Below are positions 13,391 through 26,369 of a stretch of DNA of 64,000 nt, piece after piece. The notes under the pieces were generated by a model, which worked only from the letters and a program-made list of their open reading frames with translations, searched no databases and was not told where the DNA came from. The first letter of the stretch is position 1. Every line of letters starts with the position of its first letter. The stretch comes from Siphonodentalium dalli. Lineage: Eukaryota; Mollusca; Scaphopoda; Gadilida; Siphonodentaliidae. The position numbers and the translations under genes were made by a program. The DNA lies in assembly GCA_032622095.1 (NCBI GenBank), contig CP136063.1:61457897-61521896 (forward strand). The letters run 5' to 3'.

Positions 13391-15148
13391 CCACTGCAGC
13401 TCCCGTCATGAAAGGTTTAAGTTCCCTTATATTCAGAGTGTGTGTGTTCACATTGTACTGTCAGAATAGCTATTGAATTTATGTCGACAACAGATATCTG
13501 TGTAGCTATCACTTTGTCCGAATAATGATGTTCAACAATATAATTAGTAACTACAAAACATAATTATTGATGTATTATTCTACCCATATTATAAGTTACA
13601 GATGCTTAGTGGTCGGATATGTTGTCATGTTTTTGATTCAATGTTTATTATTTTATGCCCTGAAAACTATATACAACTTATTCTCGAAGAATATATCATC
13701 ATTAAAATTGAAAAACATTTTTGGATATATAGGCAATGATCCAGGTTTCATGTTTGGGCACCATTTAGGTACTGTCCCGATGGCCACAGTCCTATGGCCA
13801 GAAATGGTGATGGCTTGTGGGAGGGGGTGAATCTGTGTATGTTCAAAAGCCTTAAAAGTATATTGTGCTATTATGTTGGTAGATTGTCATATTTTAGATA
13901 GCAAATTCTTAACCCAAAACCCAATGCACATATGACCAAAGTTATTCCCTCCAGCCAACATTTAGCCATAATTTCTTGCAGCGTCATTTTGACACACAAA
14001 GAAATAACACCATTTGATTTGCAATGTCATTGATGCGCATTGTAAGTCATTGCGTAATTATGATAAGTGGTACTCTCAATTAACAAGACCCAAACAATTC
14101 TGTCACAGATTTAAAGTATCTTTTATTATTCTTTTCAGTATGTCATAATATTATACTCAAGTTGTATCATCAAATTGTTCATTTTCCCAAAATTTGATTT
14201 ATTATCAATGGCTTTCAATATATCAATTAACAATGATACTTACAAAAAATAAAAAAAATAACTTCACAGTTAAGTTGGTAATATTAAGGAGTATATATAT
14301 AGACTCAAATTTCCGATAAATAATGTCTCTAAATTTCATTTTTATTTGATTAATTTATTTAATTTAATTCACGCTGATGTAAATTGGTTCACACTGGCAG
14401 GGCAGAACATAAAATAATTGCTAATGGCAATGTTTAATGAGTTATTTACTATGTTTTATGTCAAAAGTTCTTGATCATTTCACATATGTGTGTGACACAT
14501 TACTTCTATTATATTAGTATGTGAATGCTCAAACAATTGTGCTTTAAAACCAAACAGATATCAATATAATTATTGATTAATAATTATTCAATTGTTAAAA
14601 TCTAGCTCCTTTGTTCTACCTCGACTTTGGGCATATTTATCCACTATTTGCAAATATCTTCTCGTGGCTAAGAGATATCTCCTCGTGATTAAGGCACGAC
14701 AAGATGCAATTTAAAAAAAAAAAGATCAGTAAATTCATCGATTCATATCCCACGTCAGTGACTTGTAATAACCCATACTGCCCAGATTGCACATGTTAAC
14801 GATGGCACTATAACTCTTAAATTCTGAATGCAAGCACAGTTCGTTTTAGATTTGTTGATCCCGATTTGCTACTTAGTATATGCGTGACACTTCAAACCCG
14901 TATGCACCGTGCAGTGACTCCACCCCCTTCCATCACATTCAACAATATACTGTTTTAGCATTCTATTTGGATCTCGTCTAACTGGCTGGCGGGTTTCTTC
15001 AAAAATGAGGGTAACCTTGGTTTACATAAATCTCTATTTAAGAAACCCGCGGGACCACATGCCACACTCCCCCGGGTCCGTCAAATTAAGAAGAACATAC
15101 ACATACCGTATGTCTGCTATATAATAAGTATCACATTTAATCGTTGAC
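13391..15148. other. Non-coding, strongly AT-rich stretch
   Basis: No gene recognised. 14240-14600 is particularly AT-rich. Around 14650-14700 the word agatatctcctcgtg and a variant form a small local repeat. Confidence 0.45.
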
Positions 15149-15309
15149 ATAACCGGAGTTGACACAATACATATTATGATGGGGTCAGCAGGAAGACGGC
15201 CACGGACGAGGTTATGCCAACACCAGACTGAGTGCACCCCATTTGGGAGTCAGCATGATGTGGATCGTCATATACCGGTATCCATATCTTGCTGACCCTC
15301 AACTGGGCA
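15149..15309 (+). repeat. Dispersed repeat R1, copy 1
   Basis: About 160 bp from ataaccggagttgacacaat to ctgaccctcaactgggcaa, matched in the same orientation at 17431-17589. The shared words include tatgatggggtcagcagg and gagtgcaccccatttggg. No terminal inverted repeats are obvious. The two copies bracket the 15.4-16.4 kb repeat block. Confidence 0.85.
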
Positions 15310-15539
15310 AGTAACTGATCTTATGCACTTGATGATTCAATCCTATTTATGATTATTTTTCTATATCCTGTATTCTTGTATTTTGAAGACCTCTGTCTGT
15401 CTGTATGTATGTCATTTATACAAATCTACGATTCTCGACCGATCGGGACGAAACTTGGTACGTGTGTGTATTTTGACCAGGCGGTCGTCGTTGTCGTATT
15501 GGCGAGCCCGTGCGGCGCCCGCTTCGCGCATGCTCAGAC

Positions 15540-15745
15540 GAGATCTCGGAAACGGGTGGAGCTATCGACTTGAAATTTGTTATGTGAATGTATCTTGCCC
15601 CGGATACAAATTTTATCGGGTCGCCGAGCCTGTGCGACGCCAGCTTCGCGCAGACCAGATCTCGGAAACGGGTGGAGCTATCGACTTGAAATTTGGTTAC
15701 CAGATCTCGTCAACGGGTGGAGCTATCGACTTGAAATTTGGTTTT
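15540..15745 (+). repeat. Three copies of a 40-bp GC-richer unit
   Basis: The unit agatctcggaaacgggtgga followed by gctatcgacttgaaatttg occurs at about 15540, 15656 and 15703. The third copy has gtcaac for gaaac. The segment gcgagcccgtgcggcgcc (15503) and its relative tcgccgagcctgtgcgacgc (15622) form a second duplicated module. The open frames here follow the repeat rather than a protein family. Confidence 0.8.
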
Positions 15746-15793
15746 TGAATAGCCTGGGCAACGTCGGGCTCATCGGCTAGTCTATTATATATT

Positions 15794-16410
15794 TTGGGAA
15801 ATCTGTCTGTCTGTCTGTGTGTTAGCGATGGACTCGAAAACGACCAAACCGATTTCGATGAAACTTGGTATGTGGGGGTACTTTCGGCCGGGGAGTGGCA
15901 TGGGCCTATTAATTTGCCCGTGCGAAATGACCTTGACCTTGAAATCGGGTCATTTCAAGGTCAATCGCCCGAGTATCACGGGATTTCGATGAAAATTAGT
16001 GTCTGGGAATACTTTAGTATGGGGAGTGTCGTAAGCCTATTCGTTTGCCCGTGCGACATGACCTTGAAATCGGGTCAATTCAAGGTCAAATCGCGAATAT
16101 TGATGGGATTTCGACGAAATTTTATACATAGGGTTACCTTTGTCCACTGTGTTTTGGACGGGTCAAATTGTGACCCTGACCTTGAGCTTCAAAATGATCA
16201 ATTCAATGTCAAATCGGGTAAAACCGGATGGATTTCGACGGGTACTTTTGTGGGGTACTTTTGTCCGGCCAGTGTTTTGGACGGGTCAAATCGTGACCCC
16301 ACCTGACCTTGACCTTCAAAATGGACAATTCAAGGTCAAATCGCGCAATTCGCCAAAAAGCAGAGGGGAAACAGCCCGGACGAAGTCGGGTCCACCTGCT
16401 AGTGTTATAT
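15794..16410 (+). repeat. Four-unit tandem repeat, 118-131 bp, with inverted TGACCTTGA / TCAAGGTCA pairs
   Basis: The units are aligned on atttcga(t/c)gaaa(a/c)tt. Each carries tgaccttga followed 12-18 bp later by tcaaggtca: 15928/15955, 16059/16080, 16177/16203 (second member degraded to tcaatgtca) and 16304/16330. The block opens with a ctgtctgtctgtctgtgtgt run. Open frames of about 100-170 codons across it follow the repeat period and show no domain. Confidence 0.8.
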
Positions 16411-17430
16411 ATAGCTACAATGGCACTGTTTATTGTTACATCCAATATGCTTTTTTCGCATTTAATTAGATCTTTCAGCGTTTTCCCAAATAAAATTAAT
16501 GTACAAAAGCATGACAAATTCTGAATATTACGGTTCGGTTATACTTAATTTTGGGAACCCAGGCTCCGGCAACCCAAACTTATTATAACGGGTCGGCATA
16601 AGGCCTAGAACCGTGTGTGATACCGGGGGGTATATCATGAATCCGCTTAACAGAGGGTATACTCTTCAATCCATCACTAGAAATTTCCATCTTTCCTCCA
16701 TCATTCCATGAACTTCTGTGAGAATTATATCTCATGTCCAAGCTGAGCTACATTAGGCCAAAAAAGAGATACTATGTTTCCGTACATCGACCGAACCTAA
16801 AAATAACCTGCCGACCCTAAACTTTTTATTGATATTTTGAGAAAAAGTCAAAATTTAATGCTCATAAATATTGATGATCTTTAGTGTGCAAAACACATGT
16901 TTTCTAACATATCCCTGTGAAAAGTGACCACGAAGTGACAGCTGTCTCAAAAGCCCCAGGTGTGTGTTGGGTTGTGGATTAATGGGCATACATTTTGCAA
17001 TTTTAATTTCCTGAGAGTTGATCTCCTGCCTGCTTTATGTCTTGTTTTGGGACTTCTGGAACACTATCAACAGACATGGTGGGTGTGTATCTGTATATAT
17101 ACATGTATATAGGTTATCACCACATATGTTAGGGGTATAGCTACTGTTTTAACAAACCAGGCATGCTCGGTGGGCGTACTGGCTACCCCCAGAAAAAGGG
17201 ATGTAGTTGTCACAATACAAGTACGGTATAATGGCGGTATTATTGGTAAAATTCTTATAAAAAGTTAGTGACATGAATTTTGTACCAAGTTTATAGCAAA
17301 ATTTATAAAAAAAATGTGGTATGTGAATAATAAAAAACTTACTTAAGCATGAAGTAAGTTTAATCTTAATTAATGTATATTTCCACTGTTAATCAAGTAA
17401 TACTTTCCCCACAGCATGGGTTAGCATTTT
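16411..17430. other. Non-coding stretch
   Basis: No gene or clear repeat. AT-rich with short frames only. Confidence 0.45.
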
Positions 17431-17589
17431 ATGTAACCGGAGTTGACAAAATACATATTATGATGGGGTCAGCAGGAAGACAGCCACGTACGAGGTTATG
17501 CCTACACCAGGCTGAGTGCACCCCATTTGGGAGTCAGCATGATGTGGATCGTCATATATCCATATCTTGACGACCCTCAACTGGGCAAC
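17431..17589 (+). repeat. Dispersed repeat R1, copy 2
   Basis: Second copy of the 15149-15309 segment, with scattered substitutions and a short deletion near catatatccat. It has the same orientation as copy 1. Confidence 0.85.
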
Positions 17590-17741
17590 ATCAGTCGAGG
17601 TATTTCTGCAGTTGGATAAACAATATCGAAATAAAATAAAAATTCCTTACCGACCTACCTACCCTAACTTTTTCGCTGGCCTTAACACTTTTATTAATCT
17701 ATATCATCTATTTGGCCCGTTATTTGCAGGTACAGTGCAGG

Positions 17742-18322
17742 AACATGTTTGGAACTACATTGGAACTACAGAGAATAATTCATAATATGATCCCGATCTG
17801 AGCTTCAGGTAGTGTACATGTAGTACGATGTTCGTACTAAGAATTAAAAGTTCAGCATCATACCCACAGGTTGCATCTATGTACATGTACCTGTGTATGT
17901 ACAGCAGGAAATTCTCTAACGTGGTGACCAGGATGAAATTCATAGAATGTTCCGCTTCCAGTAAGAAACCGCATCTTTTATTGATCGGAGAGTCGCGCAG
18001 CATATCCCATGTTTACGCCTGGAGCCATCAAAATAACGGAAACATGTTTGGAACTACAGAGAAGAAATTCAGCGCAAACGCCTAACATGATCCTGAGCTT
18101 GAGTTTGATGTTCGTACTAAGAATAAAATGTTCAGCATCGTACCCACAGGTTGCATCTACTAGTATGTACCTGTGTATATACTGAAGGAAATTTTCTAAT
18201 GTGCTGACCAGGATTAAAATCATACAATGTTCTGCTTCCAGTAAGAAACCGCATCTTTGATTGGTCAGACAGTCGTGCAACATATCCCATGTTTACGTCT
18301 GGAGCCATTAGCATAACGGAAA
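17742..18322. repeat. Tandem duplication, about 299-bp period
   Basis: The unit beginning aacatgtttggaactac occurs at 17742 and again at 18041. The two share atgttcgtactaagaat, acccacaggttgcatcta, cttccagtaagaaaccgcat and catatcccatgtttacg in the same order. The second unit ends near 18322 at taacggaaac. Minus-strand open frames of 80-150 codons cross both units and are similar to each other, but this follows from the duplication and no domain is visible. Confidence 0.85.
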
Positions 18323-18478
18323 CCAAGACCGCTTCATCGTCTCTCGATGGCCGTTTCATGTCATATGTTGGAGAGAGGTTTAGGAGATTTTGACATTTTC
18401 TGCTGATCATTATGCGGAATAAGTGCCAAATTAATGTGAATGACCAGGACTGTTGGCAGAACAAATACATGTACGCCA

Positions 18479-18613
18479 TTGTGGTGGATTGATGGTAACA
18501 TGTCATGACATTGACCACTTTTAGCTTGTGTTCAACCTTGTCGCTTTGTGAATCGGTTGAACATATACCTGAAGTTGTCAATGTCACGCCATGTTACCAT
18601 CAATACACCACAA
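18479..18613. repeat. Inverted repeat, 37-bp arms
   Basis: ttgtggtggattgatggtaa at 18479 pairs with the complement ending at 18613. The arms continue through acatgtcatgacattgac with few mismatches, and the loop is about 60 bp. It is probably a small MITE or hairpin. Confidence 0.75.
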
Positions 18614-20289
18614 CTAAACTTATATTAATACAGGAAAGTTTTCAAAATAACATTTAATCACATATTGAATGCATAAAATGTGTTCAATTTATCTCAGATT
18701 TAGAAACCTGAACAATATGTTGAAAATGTTTGGATCTTTAATCTACAGTTAAAGGTGACATATGCAACCGGTTTGGCTAAATAATGAATTTAATTGGTTG
18801 CCACTTCGGTCAGATGCGATATTTTAGAAATGCTCCTATCTAGTGATGTTTGGCGTAACATTTCAATGTTTTGAGATATGTTTCGCATTTTGAGCGAAAA
18901 CTTCATGAACTAGCTATCTCCCCATATTTTGTCACATCACCGATTGAGGATAAAGCCTTCGCTGTTGATTTCTACCAACACATAGCATATTTCTGCAAAA
19001 TGAAAAGTCAAGTGATACATGTATTCATTCTTTTACAAAGTATATCTTATAATTCTAATTGAATACAGAGCCAATGATACGATTTGACCAGAAAAGGAAG
19101 AGTTTACGGACTGTCTCAAAATTGTTTTCAAAATCTGATATGATCAAATAGACAATTTTGGGGCTATCCCCTATGGGGCTATGGGCCTATTGTGTGACAC
19201 GGATATTCCGCATGTGAAATAGTATTCCTTGAACTCATAAAATATGGGTTGGATTCTCATCTAACTGAAAAGTGCGGTAGTTACACAAACACAACCTACA
19301 CTTTTCCACTTTTTGGGATCAGATGTGGGGGCCCAGATCACTCTAAAACTGTTGCATGTCACCTTGAAGATTTTTTTTCTATTATTTCATATATTAATTT
19401 CAGTATCATCGAGATGTGTGAAGCGTGTGTATTACATAAATACAACAGTTCTAACTAAATTACACTCTTGAACAAGCTATATAAGCATTAAAGATTCATG
19501 AAGAAAATATCTGGTATTTCCATTATCCCCAAGAATCTTTACATCAATGTCAGTCAATCACAACATTTAACAGTAAAGTCATGAAGCCAATCAGTATATT
19601 GACGATTTTCATCGGCTCCAGAGTTTCTCGACACATAGCTAAAATAGCATAATAAGTTTCCTGTCATATCTGGTCACAATGCTTATTTCAGTGTTCACAA
19701 ATTTGTGATTACAACTAATTTAACACTAATGTGTGTCCATTTGAAGAGTCCAGAAATTATCAATAATAGCCATCAAGGAGAATAGAATTAAGTATTTCCA
19801 AGAATTTCAACAGTTAGCACCCGTTTTTCTTATTCGCCAAAATTCAAGTAACAGGAGATAACATTCTGTCAATCGTAAAACTGCACTTTGATGTTATACA
19901 ACAGGAATTGCATGCATAAACTATTTATAGTGGTGGTTATGTGACTTATAGTTACATGTGTATATTCATTAGGACTGTTATGTGTAGCTTATTCCAGCCT
20001 GAGAGCCTAATTTTAATGAGAACTGATTATACACATGTGTATCCAGGTGATATACACATGTAAAACTTGATCGTTCTTTTGTATTGACAAGACGCAACAG
20101 GTGTATCCTCATGTCATGGCTGATTGTCATCTGTATCAGTTGATAGCACATGCATGTCATGAACATCTGATTAGAATCAGGGACATTTTCATTGACTTTA
20201 TAAGCTCTTTGTAACTATACCAGAAATAAAAAATTCTGAATGCAAAACATTATGGGCGCAGTGCATGTTCAGCTGAAGTTAGATTGAGA
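18614..20289. other. Non-coding stretch
   Basis: No supported gene, RNA or repeat. Confidence 0.45.
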
Positions 20290-20680
20290 TAAAAATAATA
20301 TTATTCATCCTGACCTGAGGTGTGGGGATGGAAAGATCTCACCCCGAGAGGCAAGATATTTCGGCCGATTGTCCGGACCCAATAGCTGGTCCCGAAGATG
20401 AGATTTTTCTATGCCCACATCTCAGGTCATGGATTATTTTTCTCCCAAACCCAAGAGCCACATACTCAATGTTTTGTCTTATACCCAATTTTGGCACATT
20501 TCAGTAGTTTCATAACGGTACATCAGGGGAGAAATCTGATGTCACATTTATGATTTTATTTGATGATTTTGGTATATACTGGAAAAGCAAAGCACGATAC
20601 CCACACAAGCTTGGTTAATTGGTTTGAGTGAAATATACATGGCTAGTGAAAACGACATGGCTATGTCATCATTGTCCCTA
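20290..20680 (+). repeat. Dispersed repeat R2, copy 1
   Basis: About 390 bp resembling 41262-41640 in the same orientation. It starts with an imperfect hairpin (cctgacctgaggtgtgggga against the right arm gcccacatctcaggtcatg). Outside the hairpin the copies share cccaa(a)cccaagagcc, a gggagaaat(c/a)tgatg word and gattat/gatttt stretches. It is more diverged than R1. Confidence 0.75.
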
Positions 20681-21102
20681 GCATGTCATGAATTAAAATA
20701 CATCTAGTCATATATTTAGACTGCCAGTCATTGTTAAATTTTCGGAATGACGTGTGGTACCATGTCATTGACCAATATGGTACTAAAGGTGTCCTCTACC
20801 TGGACCAATTACCTCGTTTGCAGCTGTTGTCCACAATTCTGGGATCTCCAAGAGATCTCGCTCTACTATCAGATGTCAGATCACTGACAACAATTGAGTC
20901 GCTTGCTGGTTAGGTCGGCCCCATTTATGTGGAAACAGTTTTCTTTTGATAATGGTGATTGGTGATGATGTTCAATTGCCCTTATACATTTACTTGTTGG
21001 CGAATCTGTACCCTGCGTAATTCATCCCAAGAGAATAGCGACACAAGGGGAGAGAGGTACGACTGTTGTCACTCCCGGGCAGCGCATCGGTGAGTTGGTT
21101 GA

Positions 21103-21290
21103 ATGGTTAAATATAGAATATCCATACAGTTTTATGAGATACAAGGTTTGTTTTCGCGAGTATGATTCAGCAAATGCCAAATGGGGAACCAAGCTTTAGC
21201 AAGGTCCCCATTTGGTGAATTATATATACGAGTGAAAATAAGCCTTGTATCTCGTTAAACTATATGGGTATTATTTTTATCCATTGCCAA
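21103..21290. repeat. Long inverted repeat, about 85-bp arms
   Basis: The left arm (atacagttttatgagataca, aaggtttgttttcgcgagta, caaatggggaacc) pairs with the right arm (ggtccccatttggtgaatta, gaaaataagccttgtatctc, gttaaactatatgggta), with an apical loop near 21190-21200. Mismatches are scattered. Probably a foldback MITE. Confidence 0.8.
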
Positions 21291-22018
21291 ATTTTAAATA
21301 TCATAATGAAATTATGTCAGCCTCTGTGCAATTGTTGGCAAAAAAGTATGTTTTCCTTGTAAACATTAAGGCAATTTGGTAAATAATATTTTTTTCACTG
21401 CATATAACAACTAGAGTGGTGTGTTTTACCTCAAGTGGACTACACAAAATTATAAAATGATCTTTTGGCTAATGGCTATGCGAGGTGCGAGGGCTGTTGT
21501 GACTCTACTCAACTGAAATGGTATGAAATAGACTATAATACTATTTCGGATGCCACGCACCTGGTGTTTCGATGCTCTTAATGAATAAACAGGGAGAGTG
21601 GCTCCGCCCAGTGGTGACAAGGGATACTAATCCATGCCCGCAATGTTCTCTGGGTTGAAGACTGATATCATGTCCGAATGGTGCTTACGTCTTTTTTATT
21701 GTCGGTTAAAGTTATAAAACAATATTTTGAACATGTACATGTATGTTCTTTGGAATTGTTTATAGAGTCTTGTGTAGTCCACAACCCCATATAAACGACA
21801 CAACCATTAGTTCATGCACTCCCATTAGTATTGCAAAGCCAACAGAGTGAACTTTTCTGTTTATATATAAATATCTTTGAACAAATACATATCTCTAAAA
21901 TAGATCAAAATGTCCCAATACGACATTTTTTGGAATAGAATAAAGACCCAGTATCTGGGATAAACAGCAGCTGCAATATAACTCCGGTTAAAGTTACATC
22001 TATTAAGTGGATAATAAA

Positions 22019-22640
22019 TGCTCTTTATTGCTGATTAGTAGTGCATCTTTAAATATTTGATGCCCACAGCATCAATCACATGATATTAACCATGCATTAT
22101 TTTACTTTTGTGCAATTTTCCCCACTTCTTCTGAACTGATAAAAAACGCTCTTTATTTGTCACATTATTTTTTTTGCCCACCCCCCCCCCACTTCATTTG
22201 AGGGACAAAGGCGCTTATACCCGCAATTTTCCGACATATTTTCTAATGTGATAAGGAACGCTCTTTATTGCGTCCTTAAGACGTCAACAGCATCGATGAA
22301 ATGACACTGCCACAGTGTGATATAGTTGTCAATAATTTGATGCCCACATCACCTATCCCATGACATTAACAATGCATTATTTTACATTTGTGCAATTTTC
22401 CACACATATCTTTTGAACTGATAAGAAGCGCTCTTTATTGGTTATATAATTTTTGGAAATCCCCCACCCCTTAGTCATCTGGGGGTCAAAGGCATTGTTA
22501 CCCGCAATATTTCTACATATTTTCTAATGTGATAAGGAACGCTCTTTATTGCTCATTTTGCTTCTTTAAGAGTGATTTCAACAGAATCTACGAAATGACA
22601 CTCCATTTCAGTTTATTGCTGTTTTTAAAATTTGACGACC
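22019..22640 (+). repeat. Tandem array with five cgctctttattg words
   Basis: The word (t/c)gctctttatt(t)g occurs at 22019, 22147, 22259, 22429 and 22540. Two composite units of about 280 bp share gatgcccaca, catgcattattttac or aatgcattattttac, gtgcaattttcc, tttctaatgtgataagg and aatgacact. The arrangement is a duplicated segment in which the word ends each half-unit. Confidence 0.8.
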
Positions 22641-22989
22641 CAGATTGCAACCATTTTGGGTACATTATCAATTATTTAGATAAAATAAGTTTCAGTGTCT
22701 GATGTCTGATAAGATTCCCTTGGTCAAATTTTCACGAAATTTACATGGTTTTTTTTGTGTGTAGGCTAATGTACTTATTCCTGGTAAGAGGCCTTGTGTT
22801 GCAATTTATTTTAAGCTAAAAGCACAAATGCTCTGAACTATATATATTTGTTTATTTTGAATAAATATTGAAATTATTTTCTCCATTGTCATATTTTGTG
22901 GTCCACATGTCATTAATATCTTTAGAGGCAATATTATCCCCTAAAAGTTGATTAAATAGCTACTTTGAGTGATTAGATTGGACCCCTTT

Positions 22990-23350
22990 GAATACCTATT
23001 AAAATAGCTAGAACAACCACTCGAGGTAGAATAATTTCCCACCAATAGTAGTTATCAGATTAACTACCCGCAGGTAGCAAAAATTCCCACTCGCAGGTAG
23101 TAAATTTAAATACTGGGTAGTTCATATTCATCCCACTACCTAAAGTAGTTAAAATTTAGCCTACCTTTGGGTAGTTAAAATAGCCACAAGAGGTAGTTAT
23201 TTCAACCACTGAAGGTAGTTATTTTAACTACCAAAGGTATTTAATTTTTTAGCTACCCGCCAGGTAGTAAAATTAACCACCCAAGGTAGCGGGATGAATA
23301 CGAACTACCAAAAGTAGTAAAAATTAACTACTTTTGTGGTTAATTTAGCA
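22990..23350. repeat. Array of aactacc / ggtagtt palindromes
   Basis: About 25 half-sites (ggtagtt, ggtagta, aactacc, aaccacc) alternate at short intervals so that neighbouring units form small palindromes such as aactaccaaaggta. The array is also roughly symmetric as a whole: gtagttcatattcatcccac at about 23116 is mirrored by gggatgaatacgaactacc at about 23290. No coding frame. Confidence 0.8.
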
Positions 23351-26300
23351 ACTTTTTATTTAGTGTGTATAAAGCTGATGCCTCGGACAAATTTCAATCT
23401 CTTACTTTTCACCCATTTTCGCGCTGTTGGATTTTATTGATAGCGCCAACACATTTATCCCAACTTCACCAGTAAGAAGCATCAGAGCTTTATTTAGAGC
23501 ATTTGTCCATCCGGTATCATAGGCAAAAATTAAGAAACATATTCCGGCATGGTTTTCAAAAAATATCTTGAAATTTTGCGCACCTATCCACTCTCTGTGT
23601 CTTCAGACTCAATATTGGTAACGCTCGGACAACAGACGAGGCATGATAACGCCCACACAGTAATATCAAACAGCTATATTCATATGGAACAAAGCCGAGA
23701 ACGCCTGTGAGCAAGGAACAATTATACCACCGGACAATATTGCAGGGATAGTCCTACATGTATACCCGGTATATGGAAGCGGATTTCGTTACGATCTATT
23801 ATTTATTTACATTAGAAACAAGGAACGAATTCCCCCGTTACATACAAAAATACTATGTGGAACATGTCATTATTAGAGCTGTGGGAAACCAGTTGTATTA
23901 TAATGCAATCCAAACAAAGAAAAAAAATGTGTTATGGAGCACAACCGGGACCGATTAATGTTTTCGGGGCACTGAATATTGTTCTTTTTTCGGCAAGGGG
24001 AGATGGTCAATGTTTTAATTTCCAATTACACCTGGCAGATATCAAAATTGAAAAATTTAAATACTCAATTTGTACCCCACTAGTTGTAATTATCCACATA
24101 ATCCCTCACGTTTTCCAATAGATGGAAAAGTCCACGTCACAAACGAAAATTGAAGAAAATATTCTGATCTCGATCTAAAACGACATAATTATATTATACT
24201 GTAAAGCATGGCGGAAAGTCAAACTACAAATTGAAATGTTATCTGGAACGTGGCACAACATACCATGATTTGTTTAAAAGTAATATATTTAAATATTTTT
24301 GGAGTATATCCACATTAATTATGAAGAAACAATTGTAATCACTTGAAATAATAAGTGTTTGATTCAAATTTCCCGCCTTCCCCGATAGCCAGTAATTTTG
24401 TCATGCTGGCTTTCCATATTTTCTATTGAAATTTAATACTATGTTTGTGATAAGTCATTTTACCTCTATATCTGACCAATCACGTCGCTTGTACTATTTT
24501 AATCCTATCAGAAAATGGCTGCGCCCAGCTCAGAGCGCGATTTCTCTACCAAAATCACTCAAGAATTCCTGTATTAATGATTCACATCCAGCATTTAATG
24601 ATAACAGGTGCTAAAAATCTATGTAAACTTACTTTTTAAATGATTCCCCGGCAGCTTCGGTAACATATCTGGCACGTCATAGCCGCAAAAACTATTGATA
24701 ATGGTCGTCGGATTCTGATCGGAACGAAAATACCATCGAATTCGAGGAAAAGTGAAATTATGTGAATATGATATGGTCATATTTCACTATAATAGTCAAA
24801 TATAGTTATAATAGTGGAATCCAGGATGTGCCTGACCTGGTGGATGGCCATAGCCATATTACCACGTCTGGTCAGACTACCCAAAACATAGATCCATTGG
24901 ATCTTAGTATCATGGCTTACGCCAGCTAAGATCCATCTTGCCCTTTAAACAATATAGGCGGCTATAATTCCTATAAAAGTTACAATTATGACCAACGCAT
25001 ATGTATTTATCAACTAAATACTAATACCAGTGTGAAACCATCCACTCACCTACGTGTCATTTATCCTTAAAATCCGTCAAATAACAGAACGTAAACACAG
25101 ACATAGCACGCGTTCCTGAATACCCGTGGAAAATCCAACCTATCTACAATTAGGTCGAGTTTAACTACACTCTGCGCATGCGTGACAGTTGGCCTACTAG
25201 CCTCACTACAAAAAATTCCATGAAAACTGCCACATGTGCCGTGCACGTTTGTCATGTGATATTTAGGACCTCCTACGTTTCGTGCTTCCGCCATTTACAA
25301 CATGTGTTTTCAGGATTGGATTTTTGGATTAAATAATTACGGAATTATACACACGTTATGGTAGGTGTCAGAGCTAATATAAACTGCAATAATGTTAACA
25401 TTAATGACCATGTTAGTTGATTTTTAAAATTAAGTGTATTTAAAAAAATTAGCTAGTCGCCTAAGCTCAAAGAATATCGGCTCCACGACCTGTATGGCGT
25501 AAGCCATACTAAATGGTCGTATTCTAGGGACATTATCTCCCTCGAGATGTCGCTCGTAAGCTGACTTCCGGTATTTAAAAAAAGGCGTCCCGACCATGGA
25601 ACCGGAGCGGGGTGTTGCAATCTATGGAATCACATGACACTCGATCTTTATAGATCTTTTTGGATTTCGCGCTAAAACGAAATCCGAATAAATAAGCTAT
25701 CATTTACTGCTCAAATAAAATAACCGGGATCAATTAGAACATGATAACAGAATTTTTCGAAAATTAGGCGGACACAGTAATTGGGGTTAAATGCAGTTCA
25801 CGTGGATAAAAAGTAATGTTTGAGACAGAAAAAAAAATGATTTACCTGCTGCGCTCTCATCGGCCACGCGCTAGAATACCTGGTAAAAGTTAATGGCGAA
25901 CCAAATTTTATAGTAGCTATAAATAGACAAACGGATATGGCAAGGGTTCGTTTCACTGAATAGTTCTCACTTCCGCTTTAGATCCAGATCTGAAGCATTG
26001 TAACGCACGTTTTCGCGAACGGAACGTACACTTTTTACGAAGCAAAAGCTACATGTATACCAAGAATATATTTCACTTGTTTATTTTGTGGTAGGTGAAG
26101 CTAAACATATTCTGAGTCCCATGGCCTTGTTCCTATTGTCTCCGACACAACTTATCAATTGTTGTGATTACCGTTATATCAGTTTCAGTTTCACACCTAA
26201 GTACCTGGTCAAAACAGCTGATCGCTACAGGTGTTAGATTATATTTTATTTTGTTAGCAGCAATAAACACGTTGAAAGTGTAATTTTACACAAAATAGTA

Positions 26301-26369
26301 TAACATTATGTGAATATAAACTGTATGTATAACAGAAGTAAAAGTGGTTTATATATATCATACTGTGTG
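23351..26369. other. Non-coding stretch with minor hairpins
   Basis: No gene recognised. Small hairpins include gatccattggatcttag with its partner ctaagatccatc (24889-24942) and tatggcgtaagccata (25492). Short frames have no domain. Confidence 0.45.

Noticed and set aside
15383-16469. Overlapping open frames of 109-170 codons
   Set aside because: They follow the DNA repeat units, exist in several frames at once and contain no domain.
17755-18587. Similar minus-strand open frames in the 299-bp duplicated units
   Set aside because: The similarity comes from the recent duplication; no domain, and no evidence of selection on codons can be seen by eye.
22990-23350. CRISPR-like array
   Set aside because: Spacing and units vary and the spacers are themselves repeat fragments. 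Eukaryotic context; no cas gene.
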